Assembly: GCA_028277185.1 (NCBI GenBank)
Contig: JANQGQ010000027.1
Coordinates: 1-44,508 of the forward strand
Source: Woeseiaceae bacterium
GTDB taxonomy: Bacteria > Pseudomonadota > Gammaproteobacteria > Steroidobacterales > Woeseiaceae
Length of the DNA stretch: 44,508 bases
Reading direction: 5' to 3'
Positions 27,407 to 35,648 of the stretch are shown here, in pieces (position 1 is the first letter of the stretch; each line of letters begins with the position of its first letter). The notes under the pieces are model-generated. The model saw nothing but the letters and a program-made list of their open reading frames with translations, was not told where the DNA came from and ran no database searches. A program made the translations under genes and the position numbers.

Positions 27407-29854
27407 ATGAGTCTGCTCGGCACGTTCCGGGCCGACCAGCAGATAAATGCGCTGATCGCCGAACAGGACCCCGAGTCGTCCAACGCCCGCAAGCTCACCG
27501 AGAAGCTCAAGAACTCCGGGGCGAAGTCCATCCCGAAGATCATCGACGCGCTGGCCTTGTCGGACAAGACGCACACGATGCTGTTCGTCGACATCCTGTC
27601 CGCGATGGTTACTGACAAGTCGATCGAGTACTTTCGCGAGGGCCTCGCCGACGGCAACGAGCGCGTCGTCTCGGGTACGGCATGGGCCTTGTCGAGTTCG
27701 ACCGACTACAACGCCAACAAGCTGCTCGAATTCTTCGACGATCCCGAGGTCTCGAAGCCCGCACTGATAGAGATCCTCCGGGTCCACAAGGACGACCTGT
27801 CCGTTCACGAACTCCTCCAGCGGGCCTACGAACTCGACACGAAGGAGAAGGCTGCGCTCTTCAGGATCATCGAGGACATGGTCCGCGTCGAGATGCTGCC
27901 CGACCTGATCGCCCGCATGGGCGGAAAGGACCCGATCGTGCGCGTACACCTGATAAACGTGCTTGCAAGGTTCGACCGCACCGAGGTCAATCGCGCTTTG
28001 GAGATGCAGCTTCGGGACAACAACAAGATGGTACGCGGCGCAGCGCTGAGCGCACTGGCGTCGCGCAAAGGCGGCATCAATATCGAAGCGGTCGCCCGGC
28101 TGCTGCAGGATCCTGACCTCGACGTCATGAACAAGGCCGTCGAGATGCTGATCCAGATCAAGCATCCCGAGACCGTCAAGCACCTCGCCGGCGCACTCAA
28201 GGACGAATCCGAGTACGCCCGCCGCGCCGCGGTGGAGGTATTGAACGAAGTCGGCAGCGCCGAATCGGTCAAGGATCTGCTGAACGTCCTGAAAGACGAC
28301 GACTGGTGGGTACGATCCCGCGCCGGCGACGCGCTGGCCGAGATCGGCGGACCGCGCGTGGTGGACTCCGTCGTCAATCTGATTAACGACTCCGATGAGG
28401 AAATCTGCCGCACGGCTATCGAGATCCTGAACTCGATGAAGGACGAGCGCGCGGTCAAACACCTCATTGCCGCCACCGATCATAAGGACTGGTGGGTGCG
28501 TGAGCGTGCCGTGGACGCCCTTGCGAAAATCGGCAACGAGCAAGCCTTGCCCAAGCTCGAAAAGATGCTGGGGCAGGATTCGAAGACCGATGCCGTGGTG
28601 CTCCGCGCGCTGTCGAAAATGGGCAACAACACGCATATCTCGAAGATCGTCCCTATGCTCAAGCGCCCGGAGCGGGAGATCCAGGTCGAGGCGATCAAGG
28701 CGCTTTCTTCCCTCGCCGACGAGAGCCATGCCGAGAACGTCCGCAACATTCTGAGCAAAATCAAGCAGTCGGACGAGCCCACCATCATCAACAGCGCCGA
28801 GAACGCGCTCAAGGATCTCGATGCGCGGTTCTCGCTCACGGTCCTCGCGGAGAACCGGCGCGCCGAGAAGATCGGCGAGCACACGAAGACGCTGCTGCTC
28901 GACGACGCGGATCTCGAAAAACTCCTGGAAACGCAGTCCAAATCCCTCGACCTGGACGCCGATACCGAGGAGGTCGATACCGGCAAGCCGGCCCCGCCGC
29001 CCATGGCGGTTCTCGATATCTCGAAGCTCGATCCGGGCGACGTCATAGACGGGCGCTACCGCTACATCGAAAAAATCGGCAAAGGCGCGTTCGGCACCGT
29101 GCTGCTGATGGAAGACGAAGTCGTCGACGAGCGGCTGATCCTCAAGTTCCTGAACCCCAACGTCTCGTCGGACGAGGAGATGATGAAGCGGTTCGTTCAC
29201 GAACTCAGGTACTCACGCAAGATCACGCACCGCAACGTGATTCGCATCTACGACTTCCTCCACCTGCAGGGCAGCTATGCGATATCGATGGAGTACTTCC
29301 CGTCGCACACGCTGTCCGGCGAGATTCCCGACGGCAAGCCGATGGATACGCGCAAGGCGCTCAAGTTTTCGCGGGACATCGCAACCGGGATGGCGGTCGC
29401 TCACCTGGCTGGCGTAATCCACCGCGACCTGAAGCCGGCCAACATCCTCGTTAACGACGACGGACTTCTGAAGATCGTGGACTTCGGCGTCGCGGCGGCA
29501 GCATCGAGCGGCGACACGCAGCTCACCAAGACCGGCTACGTAATCGGCTCGCCTAAGTACATGGCGCCCGAGCAAATCCTCGGCAAGAAGGTCGACGAAA
29601 CTGCCGACATCTACAGTGTGGGTGTCATCATGTACGAAATGGCGACCGGGATTCCGCCGTACAGCCGCGGCGATCACATGTCCGTCATGTATCAACATGT
29701 CCAGGGCAAGGCCAAGCCCGTCGAGGAGATCAATCCCGACGTACCCAAGGACTACGCCGACATCATCGCGCGCGCCATGTCGGTGGATAAGACCAAGCGG
29801 TTTCAAAGCATGGACGAGCTGACCGACGCTCTCGACTCGGTCAGCCTCCAGTAA
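27407..29854 (+). CDS. HEAT-repeat Ser/Thr protein kinase linked to PilT ATPases
   Basis: The 815-residue soluble protein has two parts. Residues about 1-485 are helical PBS-lyase/HEAT-like repeats, with paired motifs WWVRSRAGDALAEIG and WWVRERAVDALAKIG. A linker (about 486-540) is rich in acidic residues and proline. The C-terminal Hanks-type kinase domain (about 545-810) looks catalytically complete: Gly loop GKGAFG (558-563), Lys580 in LILKFL, HRDLKPAN from 672, DFG 692-694 and YMAPEQ. No transmembrane helix is seen, unlike many bacterial PknB-type kinases. The ATG at 27407 has GGAGG six bases upstream; the frame extending back to 27245 encodes Arg-rich low-complexity sequence. Two PilT ATPase genes follow on the same strand, so pilus retraction machinery is a plausible target (inferred). 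Confidence 0.88.
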   Translation: MSLLGTFRADQQINALIAEQDPESSNARKLTEKLKNSGAKSIPKIIDALALSDKTHTMLFVDILSAMVTDKSIEYFREGLADGNERVVSGTAWALSSSTDYNANKLLEFFDDPEVSKPALIEILRVHKDDLSVHELLQRAYELDTKEKAALFRIIEDMVRVEMLPDLIARMGGKDPIVRVHLINVLARFDRTEVNRALEMQLRDNNKMVRGAALSALASRKGGINIEAVARLLQDPDLDVMNKAVEMLIQIKHPETVKHLAGALKDESEYARRAAVEVLNEVGSAESVKDLLNVLKDDDWWVRSRAGDALAEIGGPRVVDSVVNLINDSDEEICRTAIEILNSMKDERAVKHLIAATDHKDWWVRERAVDALAKIGNEQALPKLEKMLGQDSKTDAVVLRALSKMGNNTHISKIVPMLKRPEREIQVEAIKALSSLADESHAENVRNILSKIKQSDEPTIINSAENALKDLDARFSLTVLAENRRAEKIGEHTKTLLLDDADLEKLLETQSKSLDLDADTEEVDTGKPAPPPMAVLDISKLDPGDVIDGRYRYIEKIGKGAFGTVLLMEDEVVDERLILKFLNPNVSSDEEMMKRFVHELRYSRKITHRNVIRIYDFLHLQGSYAISMEYFPSHTLSGEIPDGKPMDTRKALKFSRDIATGMAVAHLAGVIHRDLKPANILVNDDGLLKIVDFGVAAAASSGDTQLTKTGYVIGSPKYMAPEQILGKKVDETADIYSVGVIMYEMATGIPPYSRGDHMSVMYQHVQGKAKPVEEINPDVPKDYADIIARAMSVDKTKRFQSMDELTDALDSVSLQ

Positions 29855-29896
29855 AGCCTGCCGTACGCGGCCGCGGCCCCGCGGATTCGCAAAAAT

Positions 29897-29926
29897 GTGA
29901 CCTCGCGCTGGCATGGCGGACATAAT
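29897..29926 (+). promoter_or_regulatory. Putative promoter of the pilT pair
   Basis: GTGACC (29897-29902, four of six to TTGACA) and CATAAT (29921-29926, five of six to TATAAT) are 18 bases apart in the 113-base kinase-pilT gap. The -10 lies in the loop and right arm of a small inverted repeat, GGCGGA-CATAA-TCCGCC (29915-29931), which could also be an operator. The pilT ATG is 41 bases after the -10. If active, the two ATPases could be expressed without the kinase. Confidence 0.4.
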
Positions 29927-29967
29927 CCGCCTACGATATCGCTAACCGTTTGATTTGCGAGCCGAAC

Positions 29968-31068
29968 ATGGCGCGTATCGATGCATTTCTGAAGCTCGGG
30001 CTGGCGCAGGGCTGCTCCGACGTTCACCTGGCCGTGGGCGTACCGCCGATGCTGCGGATGAACGGCGATCTCCTGCCCATCAAGTTTCGTGAACTCTCCG
30101 ATACCGAGCTCGAGTCGTATATCCTCGAGATCCTGACGAAGAAGCAGACGGAAGGTCTGCACTCGGGACGCGACCTCGATTTCAGCTACGTCGCCGACGA
30201 AGGCGGCCGCTTCCGCGTCAACGTCTTTCGCAAGGTTACCGGGATCGGCGCCGTGTTCCGGCACATTCCCGACAACATCCCGACACTCGATCAGCTTCGC
30301 TCGCCCGCGGTTCTCACCGATTTCTGCGACTACCACCAGGGCATGGTCCTCGTTACGGGCGCGACCGGTACCGGCAAGTCCACGACGCTGGCCGCCATGA
30401 TCAACCATCTCAACGAGAACCGGCCCCTGAACATCATCAGCCTCGAGGACCCGATCGAGTTCGTGCATCCGAGCAAGCACTCGCAGGTCATCCAGCGCGA
30501 GGTCGGAACCCACGTACAGAGCTTCGCTGACGGTGTGCGGTCGGCCATGCGCGAAGACCCGGACGTCATTCTCGTCGGCGAGATGCGCGATGCCGACACC
30601 ATCATGATGGCGATGACCGCGGCCGAAACCGGTCATCTGGTGTTCGGCACGCTGCACACCACCGGCGCGGTCAAGACCATCGACCGCGTCATAGACGCCC
30701 TGCCCGGCGAGCTTCGGGAGCAGACGAAGGCGTTCCTGTCGATGAGCCTGAAAGCCGTCGTGACCCAGGTTCTCGTCAAGACCCCGGACGGGCGCGGCCG
30801 GCGGGCGGTACAGGAAATACTCGTCAACAACCGCGCGATTTCCAAACTGATCACTACGGACCAGACCCACCAGATCCCGTCCCAGCTCCAGACCGGCAAG
30901 GACCAGGGCATGCAGCTCATGGACCAGGCCCTGCTGGACGCCATTCAGCGCAAGGAGATCGACCCGGACGACGCCTACCGCTTCGCCAACGACAAGCGCA
31001 AGTTCCATCGCTTCGTCACGGACACCGACATGGTGCCGGCGCTCGAAATGGGCGGAGGTCAGGGCTGA
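29968..31068 (+). CDS. pilT: Type IV pilus retraction ATPase, PilT family (first copy)
   Basis: Hexameric secretion-superfamily ATPase that depolymerises type IV pili, powering twitching. The 366-residue product has an N-terminal PAS-like domain (about 1-100) and a RecA-like core with Walker A GATGTGKST at 131-139. It also has an Asp box near residue 160 (ISLEDPIEFVH), Walker B ILVGEMRD at 201-208, and a His box TGHLVFGTLHT. The ATG at 29968 is preferred over a TTG 18 bases upstream. It lies 113 bases after the HEAT-kinase and one base before a second PilT gene. Canonical pilT/pilU usually sit beside yggS; this location is different, so it may be a paralogue. Confidence 0.9.
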   Translation: MARIDAFLKLGLAQGCSDVHLAVGVPPMLRMNGDLLPIKFRELSDTELESYILEILTKKQTEGLHSGRDLDFSYVADEGGRFRVNVFRKVTGIGAVFRHIPDNIPTLDQLRSPAVLTDFCDYHQGMVLVTGATGTGKSTTLAAMINHLNENRPLNIISLEDPIEFVHPSKHSQVIQREVGTHVQSFADGVRSAMREDPDVILVGEMRDADTIMMAMTAAETGHLVFGTLHTTGAVKTIDRVIDALPGELREQTKAFLSMSLKAVVTQVLVKTPDGRGRRAVQEILVNNRAISKLITTDQTHQIPSQLQTGKDQGMQLMDQALLDAIQRKEIDPDDAYRFANDKRKFHRFVTDTDMVPALEMGGGQG

Positions 31069-31069
31069 C

Positions 31070-32131
31070 ATGCGCCAGATCGATCGCTATCTCGAAGCGA
31101 TGCTCGGCGAGAACGCGTCGGACCTGCATTTCGTATCGGGAGACCCCGTGCGTGCGCGTATTCATGGCAACCTGCGCCAGCTCATGGACGAGACGCTGAC
31201 CAGCGATCACGTCAAGCTGTGCCTGGACGAAATCATGGACGGCACCGCCAAACGGGCGTTCGAAGATCACGATGCCGCCGACTTTGCCTACGAAATCCCG
31301 GAGCGCTCGCGGTTCCGGGTCAATGCGTTCCGGCATCTCAACGGCGTGGGCGCCGTGTTCCGCGCCATCCCCTCTCAGGCAATTTCGCTCGAGGAACTCG
31401 GCATGCCAAAAACCGTGCACGAGCTCTGCCGGCACACCCAGGGCATGATCCTCGTCACCGGCAAAACAGGTTCCGGCAAATCGACGACGCTTGCGGCGAT
31501 GATCGACGCGATGAACAAGCGCCTGAAGGGACACATTCTTACGATCGAGGACCCGGTCGAATTCGTTCATCGCGCGCAGGGCTGTCTGATAAGTCAGCGG
31601 GAAGTCGGTGTGCACAGCAATACGTTCGCGGACGCACTGCACTCTGCACTGCGCGAAGATCCCGACGTCATTCTGGTCGGCGAAATGCGCGACCTCGAGA
31701 CGATCAGCATCGCCGTCACCGCCGCGGAGATGGGTATTCTCGTTATGGGCACGCTGCACACGAACGGTGCGGCTCAGACCGTCGACAGAATCGTGAACTC
31801 GTTTCCGGCCGACAAGCAGGACCACATCCGAACGATGATCTCGACGTCGCTGCGCGGCGTCATCTCGCAGCAGCTGCTGCCGACCAAGGGCAAGCCGGGC
31901 CGCGTGGCCGCACTCGAGATCCTGATCAACACCCCCGCCGTCGCAAACCTCATCCGGCAGGGGAAGCTCGACCAGCTCGAAACGGCGATGCAGTCCGGCG
32001 GCGGACTGGGCATGCAGACCATGGACTCGGCGCTGATGGACCTCGTATCGAAGGGACGGATAGCCGGCCGCGATGCGTACATGCAGGCCAACAATAAATC
32101 CAAGTTCGAGCGGATGCGCGACGAAGGCTAG
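31070..32131 (+). CDS. Type IV pilus retraction ATPase, PilT/PilU family (second copy)
   Basis: A second PilT-like ATPase, 353 residues, starting one base after the first ends. The core positions coincide with those of its neighbour: Walker A GKTGSGKST at 131-139, ILTIEDPVEFVH, Walker B ILVGEMRD at 201-208, and the His-box region MGILVMGTLHTNG. This points to duplication within one family rather than a distinct PilB-type extension ATPase. PilU homologues are usually a little longer and work with PilT, so this could be the PilU-like partner; PilU and PilT2 cannot be separated by eye. No pilin or platform gene is in the window. Confidence 0.88.
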   Translation: MRQIDRYLEAMLGENASDLHFVSGDPVRARIHGNLRQLMDETLTSDHVKLCLDEIMDGTAKRAFEDHDAADFAYEIPERSRFRVNAFRHLNGVGAVFRAIPSQAISLEELGMPKTVHELCRHTQGMILVTGKTGSGKSTTLAAMIDAMNKRLKGHILTIEDPVEFVHRAQGCLISQREVGVHSNTFADALHSALREDPDVILVGEMRDLETISIAVTAAEMGILVMGTLHTNGAAQTVDRIVNSFPADKQDHIRTMISTSLRGVISQQLLPTKGKPGRVAALEILINTPAVANLIRQGKLDQLETAMQSGGGLGMQTMDSALMDLVSKGRIAGRDAYMQANNKSKFERMRDEG

Positions 32132-32176
32132 TCAGCCTCTTAGGAAGTCTGGTAAGGCCCCTTGGTTGATGCGCAA

Positions 32177-32263
32177 GGATAGCGGGTAGGCGAACGTCCC
32201 TGGCGGGATGGCTCCCTGCGGTCCGCTTTATTCCCGCCAGGGACGTTCGCCTACCCGCTATCC
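32177..32263. repeat. Perfect long palindrome P1 with conserved 23-base loop
   Basis: The arms 32177-32208 and 32232-32263 are perfect 32-base reverse complements (left arm begins GGATAGCGGGTAGGCGAACG). They flank a 23-base loop at 32209-32231 that begins TGGCTCCCTG and ends CGCTTTAT. The left flank 32161-32176 also belongs to the repeat, because 32161-32211 recurs at 20216-20266. The loop is the exact reverse complement of the loop of P2. It contains no coding sequence. Confidence 0.95.
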
Positions 32264-32321
32264 CGAGACCCTGCCGCAAGCGCGAGTTCGGCTTCCACTT
32301 AGGTCAGCCGCCGTAGCAGGC

Positions 32322-32408
32322 CGGCCTTGTCGTCCGGGAGGTCTGTAGCGGGAATAAAGCGGACCGCAGGGAGCCATCCCGCTACAGACCTCCCGGACGG
32401 CAAGGCCG
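32322..32408. repeat. Long palindrome P2 sharing the P1 loop in reverse
   Basis: The arms 32322-32353 and 32377-32408 pair over 32 bases, with a single G-U position (32330/32400). The arm sequence is unrelated to P1 except for the GGGA/TCCC next to the loop. The 23-base loop 32354-32376 (ATAAAGCGGA to GGGAGCCA) is exactly the P1 loop reversed, so with the flanking GGGA/TCCC there is a 31-base inverted duplication. Positions 32357-32408 recur at 70-121 near the start of the window. Confidence 0.95.
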
Positions 32409-32458
32409 CAAATCCCGCGACCCAAGCCCCAAGCCAACGGCACACAAACCGCCCCGCG

Positions 32459-32467
32459 TGGCATAAT
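32459..32467 (+). promoter_or_regulatory. Putative extended -10 promoter of metG
   Basis: TGGCATAAT, an extended -10 pattern, lies 35 bases before the metG ATG and is followed by GC-rich TCGCGGC. The identical nonamer precedes the HEAT-kinase gene. There is no recognisable -35. The start of transcription would be near 32474. Confidence 0.4.
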
Positions 32468-32502
32468 TCGCGGCTTCGACGCCGCCTCGCCCCGCAGCCC
32501 CG

Positions 32503-34518
32503 ATGACCGACAGACGCAAGATACTCGTTACCAGCGCCCTGCCCTACGCCAACGGCTCCATTCACATGGGGCATCTGGTCGAGTACCTGCAGACGGATAT
32601 CTGGGTTCGCTTCCAGAAGCTCCGCGGACACCAGTGCACCTACGTCTGCGCAAGCGACGCCCACGGCACGCCGATCATGATCAAGGCCCGCGAGCAGGGC
32701 GTCACGCCCGAAGAGCTGACGGCCTCGGTGAGCCGCGAGTTCGTCCGGGATTTCGGCGACTTCGGCGTGGCTTTCGACAACTACTACACGACGCACTCGC
32801 CGGAGAACGAGGCGCTCACCGTGGAAATCTTCGAGGCGCTCAAAGCCCGCGGAGACATCTACACGAAGGTCATCGAGCAGGCCTACGACGAGCAGGAGAA
32901 GATGTTCCTGCCCGATCGCTTCGTGCGCGGAACCTGCCCCTTTTGCCATACCCCCGACCAATATGGCGACGCCTGCGAGAACTGCGGCAAGACCTATACG
33001 CCGGCGGACCTGATCGATCCGGTTTCGGTGATTTCCGGCACGCCGCCGGTGCTCCGCGAGTCCGAGCACTACTTCTTCAGGCTCGGCAACTACGAGGCCG
33101 ACCTCAAGGAATGGATGGAAGAGGCGCGCCTCGACCGCAACATGGTCGCGAAACTCACCGAGTGGTTCGACGCGGGACTCAGGGACTGGGATATCTCGCG
33201 CGATGCGCCGTACTTCGGCTTTCGTATCCCGGGCTCCGAGGACAAGTACTTCTACGTCTGGCTCGACGCGCCCGTGGGCTATCCGGCAAGCTTCAAAAAC
33301 CTGTGCGCGCGGCGGCCGGAGCTCGATTTCGACGAGTACTGGCGACCGGGTCACGATACCGAGGTCTACCACTTCATCGGCAAGGACATCATATATTTCC
33401 ACACGCTGTTCTGGCCGGCGGTGCTGAAAGGCGCGGGTTTTCGCACGCCGACCAGCGTCTTCGCTCATGGCTTCCTGACGGTAAACGGACAGAAGATGTC
33501 GAAGACCCGCGGCACCTTCATCACGGCGCGCACCTATCTCGACAATCTCGACCCCGCTTATCTGCGCTACTACTACGCGGCCAAACTCGGCCCGTCGATC
33601 GAGGACATCGATCTGAATCTCGACGATTTCGTCGCGCGCGTGAACGCCGATCTGATCGGCAAGGTCGTCAACATCGCAAGCCGCTGCGCGGGCTTCATAA
33701 GCAAGCAGTTCGACGGCCTGCTCGCCGATCGTCTGCCCGACCCCGCCGGCTTCGATGCGATTGCCCAAGCCTCGGACGCGATCGCCGAGCACTACGAGAA
33801 GCGGGAGTTTTCAAAGGCGATGCGCCGGATCATGGCACTGGCCGATACGGTGAACCGCTACATCGACGAGCAGAAACCCTGGCAGATGATAAAGGACGAT
33901 GCGCGCCGCGACGACGTGCAGGCCGTGTGTACGCAGGGCCTCAACGCCTTTCGCAGCCTCATGATCTATCTCGCCCCGGTACTCCCGGAACTGGCTCTGA
34001 AGAGTCGCCGGTTCCTCGGCGAAGAGTCCTGGTGCTGGGACGATGCCGGCACGCCGCTGCTCGGCTGCCGCATCGCACGGTTCGAGGCGCTGCTCACTCG
34101 TATCGACCCGAAGCGCGTTGCCGCCATGGTGGAGCAGTCGAAGGAATCGCTCGAAGCCACGCCGGCCGGCGGAACCGACGAGGCGAACCCTCTGATCGAC
34201 ATCGACGATTTCGTAAAGCTCGATCTCAGGGTCGCACGTATCGAGTCGGCGCGCGAGGTCGAGGGCGCCGACAAACTACTGGCACTCGATCTCGACGTGG
34301 GCGAACTCGGGCGACGGCAGGTCTTCGCCGGCATCAAATCCGCCTACCCGGCCGAAGAACTCGAAGGCCGCCACGTCGTCGTCGTTGCCAACCTCAAACC
34401 GCGGAAGATGCGTTTCGGCGTTTCCGAGGGCATGGTTCTGGCGGCGGGACCCGGCGGCGGCGACATTCACTTGCTGTCGCCGGACACCGGCGCAACGCCG
34501 GGCATGCAGGTGAAGTAA
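32503..34518 (+). CDS. metG: Methionyl-tRNA synthetase
   Basis: Class I synthetase that charges initiator and elongator tRNA-Met. The 671-residue product (E. coli 677) has the HIGH motif as HMGHL in [14 protein letters not shown] (about 17-30). The zinc-knuckle cysteines lie in [23 protein letters not shown] in [10 protein letters not shown], an anticodon-binding helix bundle follows, and a C-terminal tRNA-binding/dimerisation domain (about 570-671) carries [20 protein letters not shown]. The ATG at 32503 begins [18 protein letters not shown]. In many relatives metG is next to apbC; here the kinase-PilT module and repeats lie between them. rsxA follows after 22 bases. Confidence 0.97.
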   Translation: MTDRRKILVTSALPYANGSIHMGHLVEYLQTDIWVRFQKLRGHQCTYVCASDAHGTPIMIKAREQGVTPEELTASVSREFVRDFGDFGVAFDNYYTTHSPENEALTVEIFEALKARGDIYTKVIEQAYDEQEKMFLPDRFVRGTCPFCHTPDQYGDACENCGKTYTPADLIDPVSVISGTPPVLRESEHYFFRLGNYEADLKEWMEEARLDRNMVAKLTEWFDAGLRDWDISRDAPYFGFRIPGSEDKYFYVWLDAPVGYPASFKNLCARRPELDFDEYWRPGHDTEVYHFIGKDIIYFHTLFWPAVLKGAGFRTPTSVFAHGFLTVNGQKMSKTRGTFITARTYLDNLDPAYLRYYYAAKLGPSIEDIDLNLDDFVARVNADLIGKVVNIASRCAGFISKQFDGLLADRLPDPAGFDAIAQASDAIAEHYEKREFSKAMRRIMALADTVNRYIDEQKPWQMIKDDARRDDVQAVCTQGLNAFRSLMIYLAPVLPELALKSRRFLGEESWCWDDAGTPLLGCRIARFEALLTRIDPKRVAAMVEQSKESLEATPAGGTDEANPLIDIDDFVKLDLRVARIESAREVEGADKLLALDLDVGELGRRQVFAGIKSAYPAEELEGRHVVVVANLKPRKMRFGVSEGMVLAAGPGGGDIHLLSPDTGATPGMQVK

Positions 34519-34540
34519 GCATGCACGGAGCAGCGTCGCG

Positions 34541-35122
34541 ATGACCGAGTTCGTCCTCATTCTGACGGGGACCGTGCTGGTCAACAACTTCGTGCTGACG
34601 CGCTTTCTGGGGCTGTGCCCGTTCATGGGCGTGTCGAAAAACCTCGACGCGGCTCTGGGCATGTCGCTTGCGACGGCCTTCGTGTTGACGCTGTCGTCCG
34701 GGATGGCGTGGCTTCTGAACCACCTGCTCCTCATCCCTTTCGATCTCGGGTACCTGCGGACGATTGCCTTCATCCTGAGTATCGCGGCCAGCGTCCAGCT
34801 GACCGAAATCATGATCAGGCGTCTCAGCCCGGAACTCGATCAGGTGCTCGGCATCTACATTCCGCTGATCGCGACGAACTGCGCCGTGCTCGGCGTTGCC
34901 TTGTTGAACGTTCAGGCCGGTCACGGGTTTGCCGGCTCCCTGCTCTTCGGTTTTGGCGCCGCGGCCGGCTTCGCACTCGTGCTCACGGCGTTCGCCGCGA
35001 TCCGCGACCGGCTCGCCGCGGCGGACGTTCCGGCGCCTTTTCGCGGCGCCTCCATCGCCCTGATGACGGCCGGACTGATGTCGCTTGCGTTCATGGGTTT
35101 CGCAGGCATGGCCAGGCCCTGA
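34541..35122 (+). CDS. rsxA: Rnf/Rsx electron transport complex subunit A
   Basis: Integral-membrane subunit of the RnfABCDGE complex, which couples electron transfer between NADH and ferredoxin-type carriers to ion movement; in E. coli it keeps SoxR reduced. The 193-residue product (E. coli 193) has six helices. The paired NCA- and C-containing motifs form the membrane iron centre: [17 protein letters not shown] (Cys about 26) and [11 protein letters not shown]. The ATG at 34541 begins [19 protein letters not shown]. It is the first gene of a complete rsxABCDGE-nth run, 22 bases after metG. Confidence 0.97.
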   Translation: MTEFVLILTGTVLVNNFVLTRFLGLCPFMGVSKNLDAALGMSLATAFVLTLSSGMAWLLNHLLLIPFDLGYLRTIAFILSIAASVQLTEIMIRRLSPELDQVLGIYIPLIATNCAVLGVALLNVQAGHGFAGSLLFGFGAAAGFALVLTAFAAIRDRLAAADVPAPFRGASIALMTAGLMSLAFMGFAGMARP

Positions 35123-35138
35123 GGTTCGACGGCTTCGC

Positions 35139-35648
35139 ATGGTCAGAGGTTTAGACGCCGTGCTGCCCGGGATACTGGCCATTACGCTGCTCGCCGCGGC
35201 GCTGGGTCTGGCGCTGGCCATCATCGCCAGGCGCCTGCCGGCAGGCGAAAGCAAGCTGATCGACGATGTCGACGAGCTTCTGCCGCAAACGCAGTGTGCC
35301 CAGTGCGGCTACCCGGGATGCCGGCCCTATGCCGAAGCGATCGTCGCGGAAGGCGCGGCGATCAATCTTTGTCCACCCGGCGGCGAAACGACGGTGCGGC
35401 GCCTCGCGGAGCGTCTGGGCCGTGAGGTCGTACCGCTGGCCACGGCTGCGAGCGAGACCCGCCAGGTCGCCGTCATCGACGAGTCACGCTGCATCGGCTG
35501 CCTGCACTGTCGCAACGCTTGTCCGGTAGACGCAATCGTCGGCGCATTCAACCACATGCACACGGTGATCGAAGCGGAGTGCACGGGCTGCGAACTCTGC
35601 ATCGCGCCCTGCCCGGTCGACTGTATCGACCTGAGGCCGGCCGGGTGA
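35139..35648 (+). CDS. rsxB: Rnf/Rsx complex ferredoxin subunit B
   Basis: Membrane-anchored ferredoxin that passes electrons from RsxC towards the membrane core. The 169-residue product (E. coli 192) has an N-terminal anchor helix (about 8-30), a four-cysteine Rnf domain in TQCAQCGYPGCRPYAEAI plus a later Cys (NLCPPGG), and two C-terminal 4Fe-4S sites, CIGCLHCRNACPVDA and CTGCELCIAPCPVDC. It is somewhat short at the C-terminus. The ATG at 35139 is chosen because it gives the short anchor seen in the family; the open frame continues back into rsxA. The stop overlaps rsxC as GTGA. Confidence 0.95.
   Translation: MVRGLDAVLPGILAITLLAAALGLALAIIARRLPAGESKLIDDVDELLPQTQCAQCGYPGCRPYAEAIVAEGAAINLCPPGGETTVRRLAERLGREVVPLATAASETRQVAVIDESRCIGCLHCRNACPVDAIVGAFNHMHTVIEAECTGCELCIAPCPVDCIDLRPAG

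Larger units (their letters stand above)
32132..32502. other. 371-base gene-free interval between pilU-like gene and metG
   Basis: No open frame with family similarity is visible here. The interval holds two long palindromes (32177-32263 and 32322-32408), about 58 bases of unremarkable sequence between them (32264-32321), and the metG promoter region. The palindromes could end transcription from the kinase-PilT unit; this follows from their stem length and is not otherwise supported. Confidence 0.7.

Noticed and set aside
27110..29200. 696-codon open frame on the minus strand opposite the HEAT-kinase gene
   Set aside because: It is the mirror of helical, charged repeats on the plus strand; the kinase and HEAT motifs settle the coding strand.
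32132..32502. CRISPR array or integron attC site made of the palindromes
   Set aside because: There is no regular repeat-spacer series and no cas or integrase gene; attC sites are imperfect with bulges and conserved R boxes, while these arms are essentially perfect and differ from each other.
32634..34544. 636-codon alternative frame over metG
   Set aside because: Arg-rich frame-shifted shadow; all MetRS motifs are in the 32503 frame.
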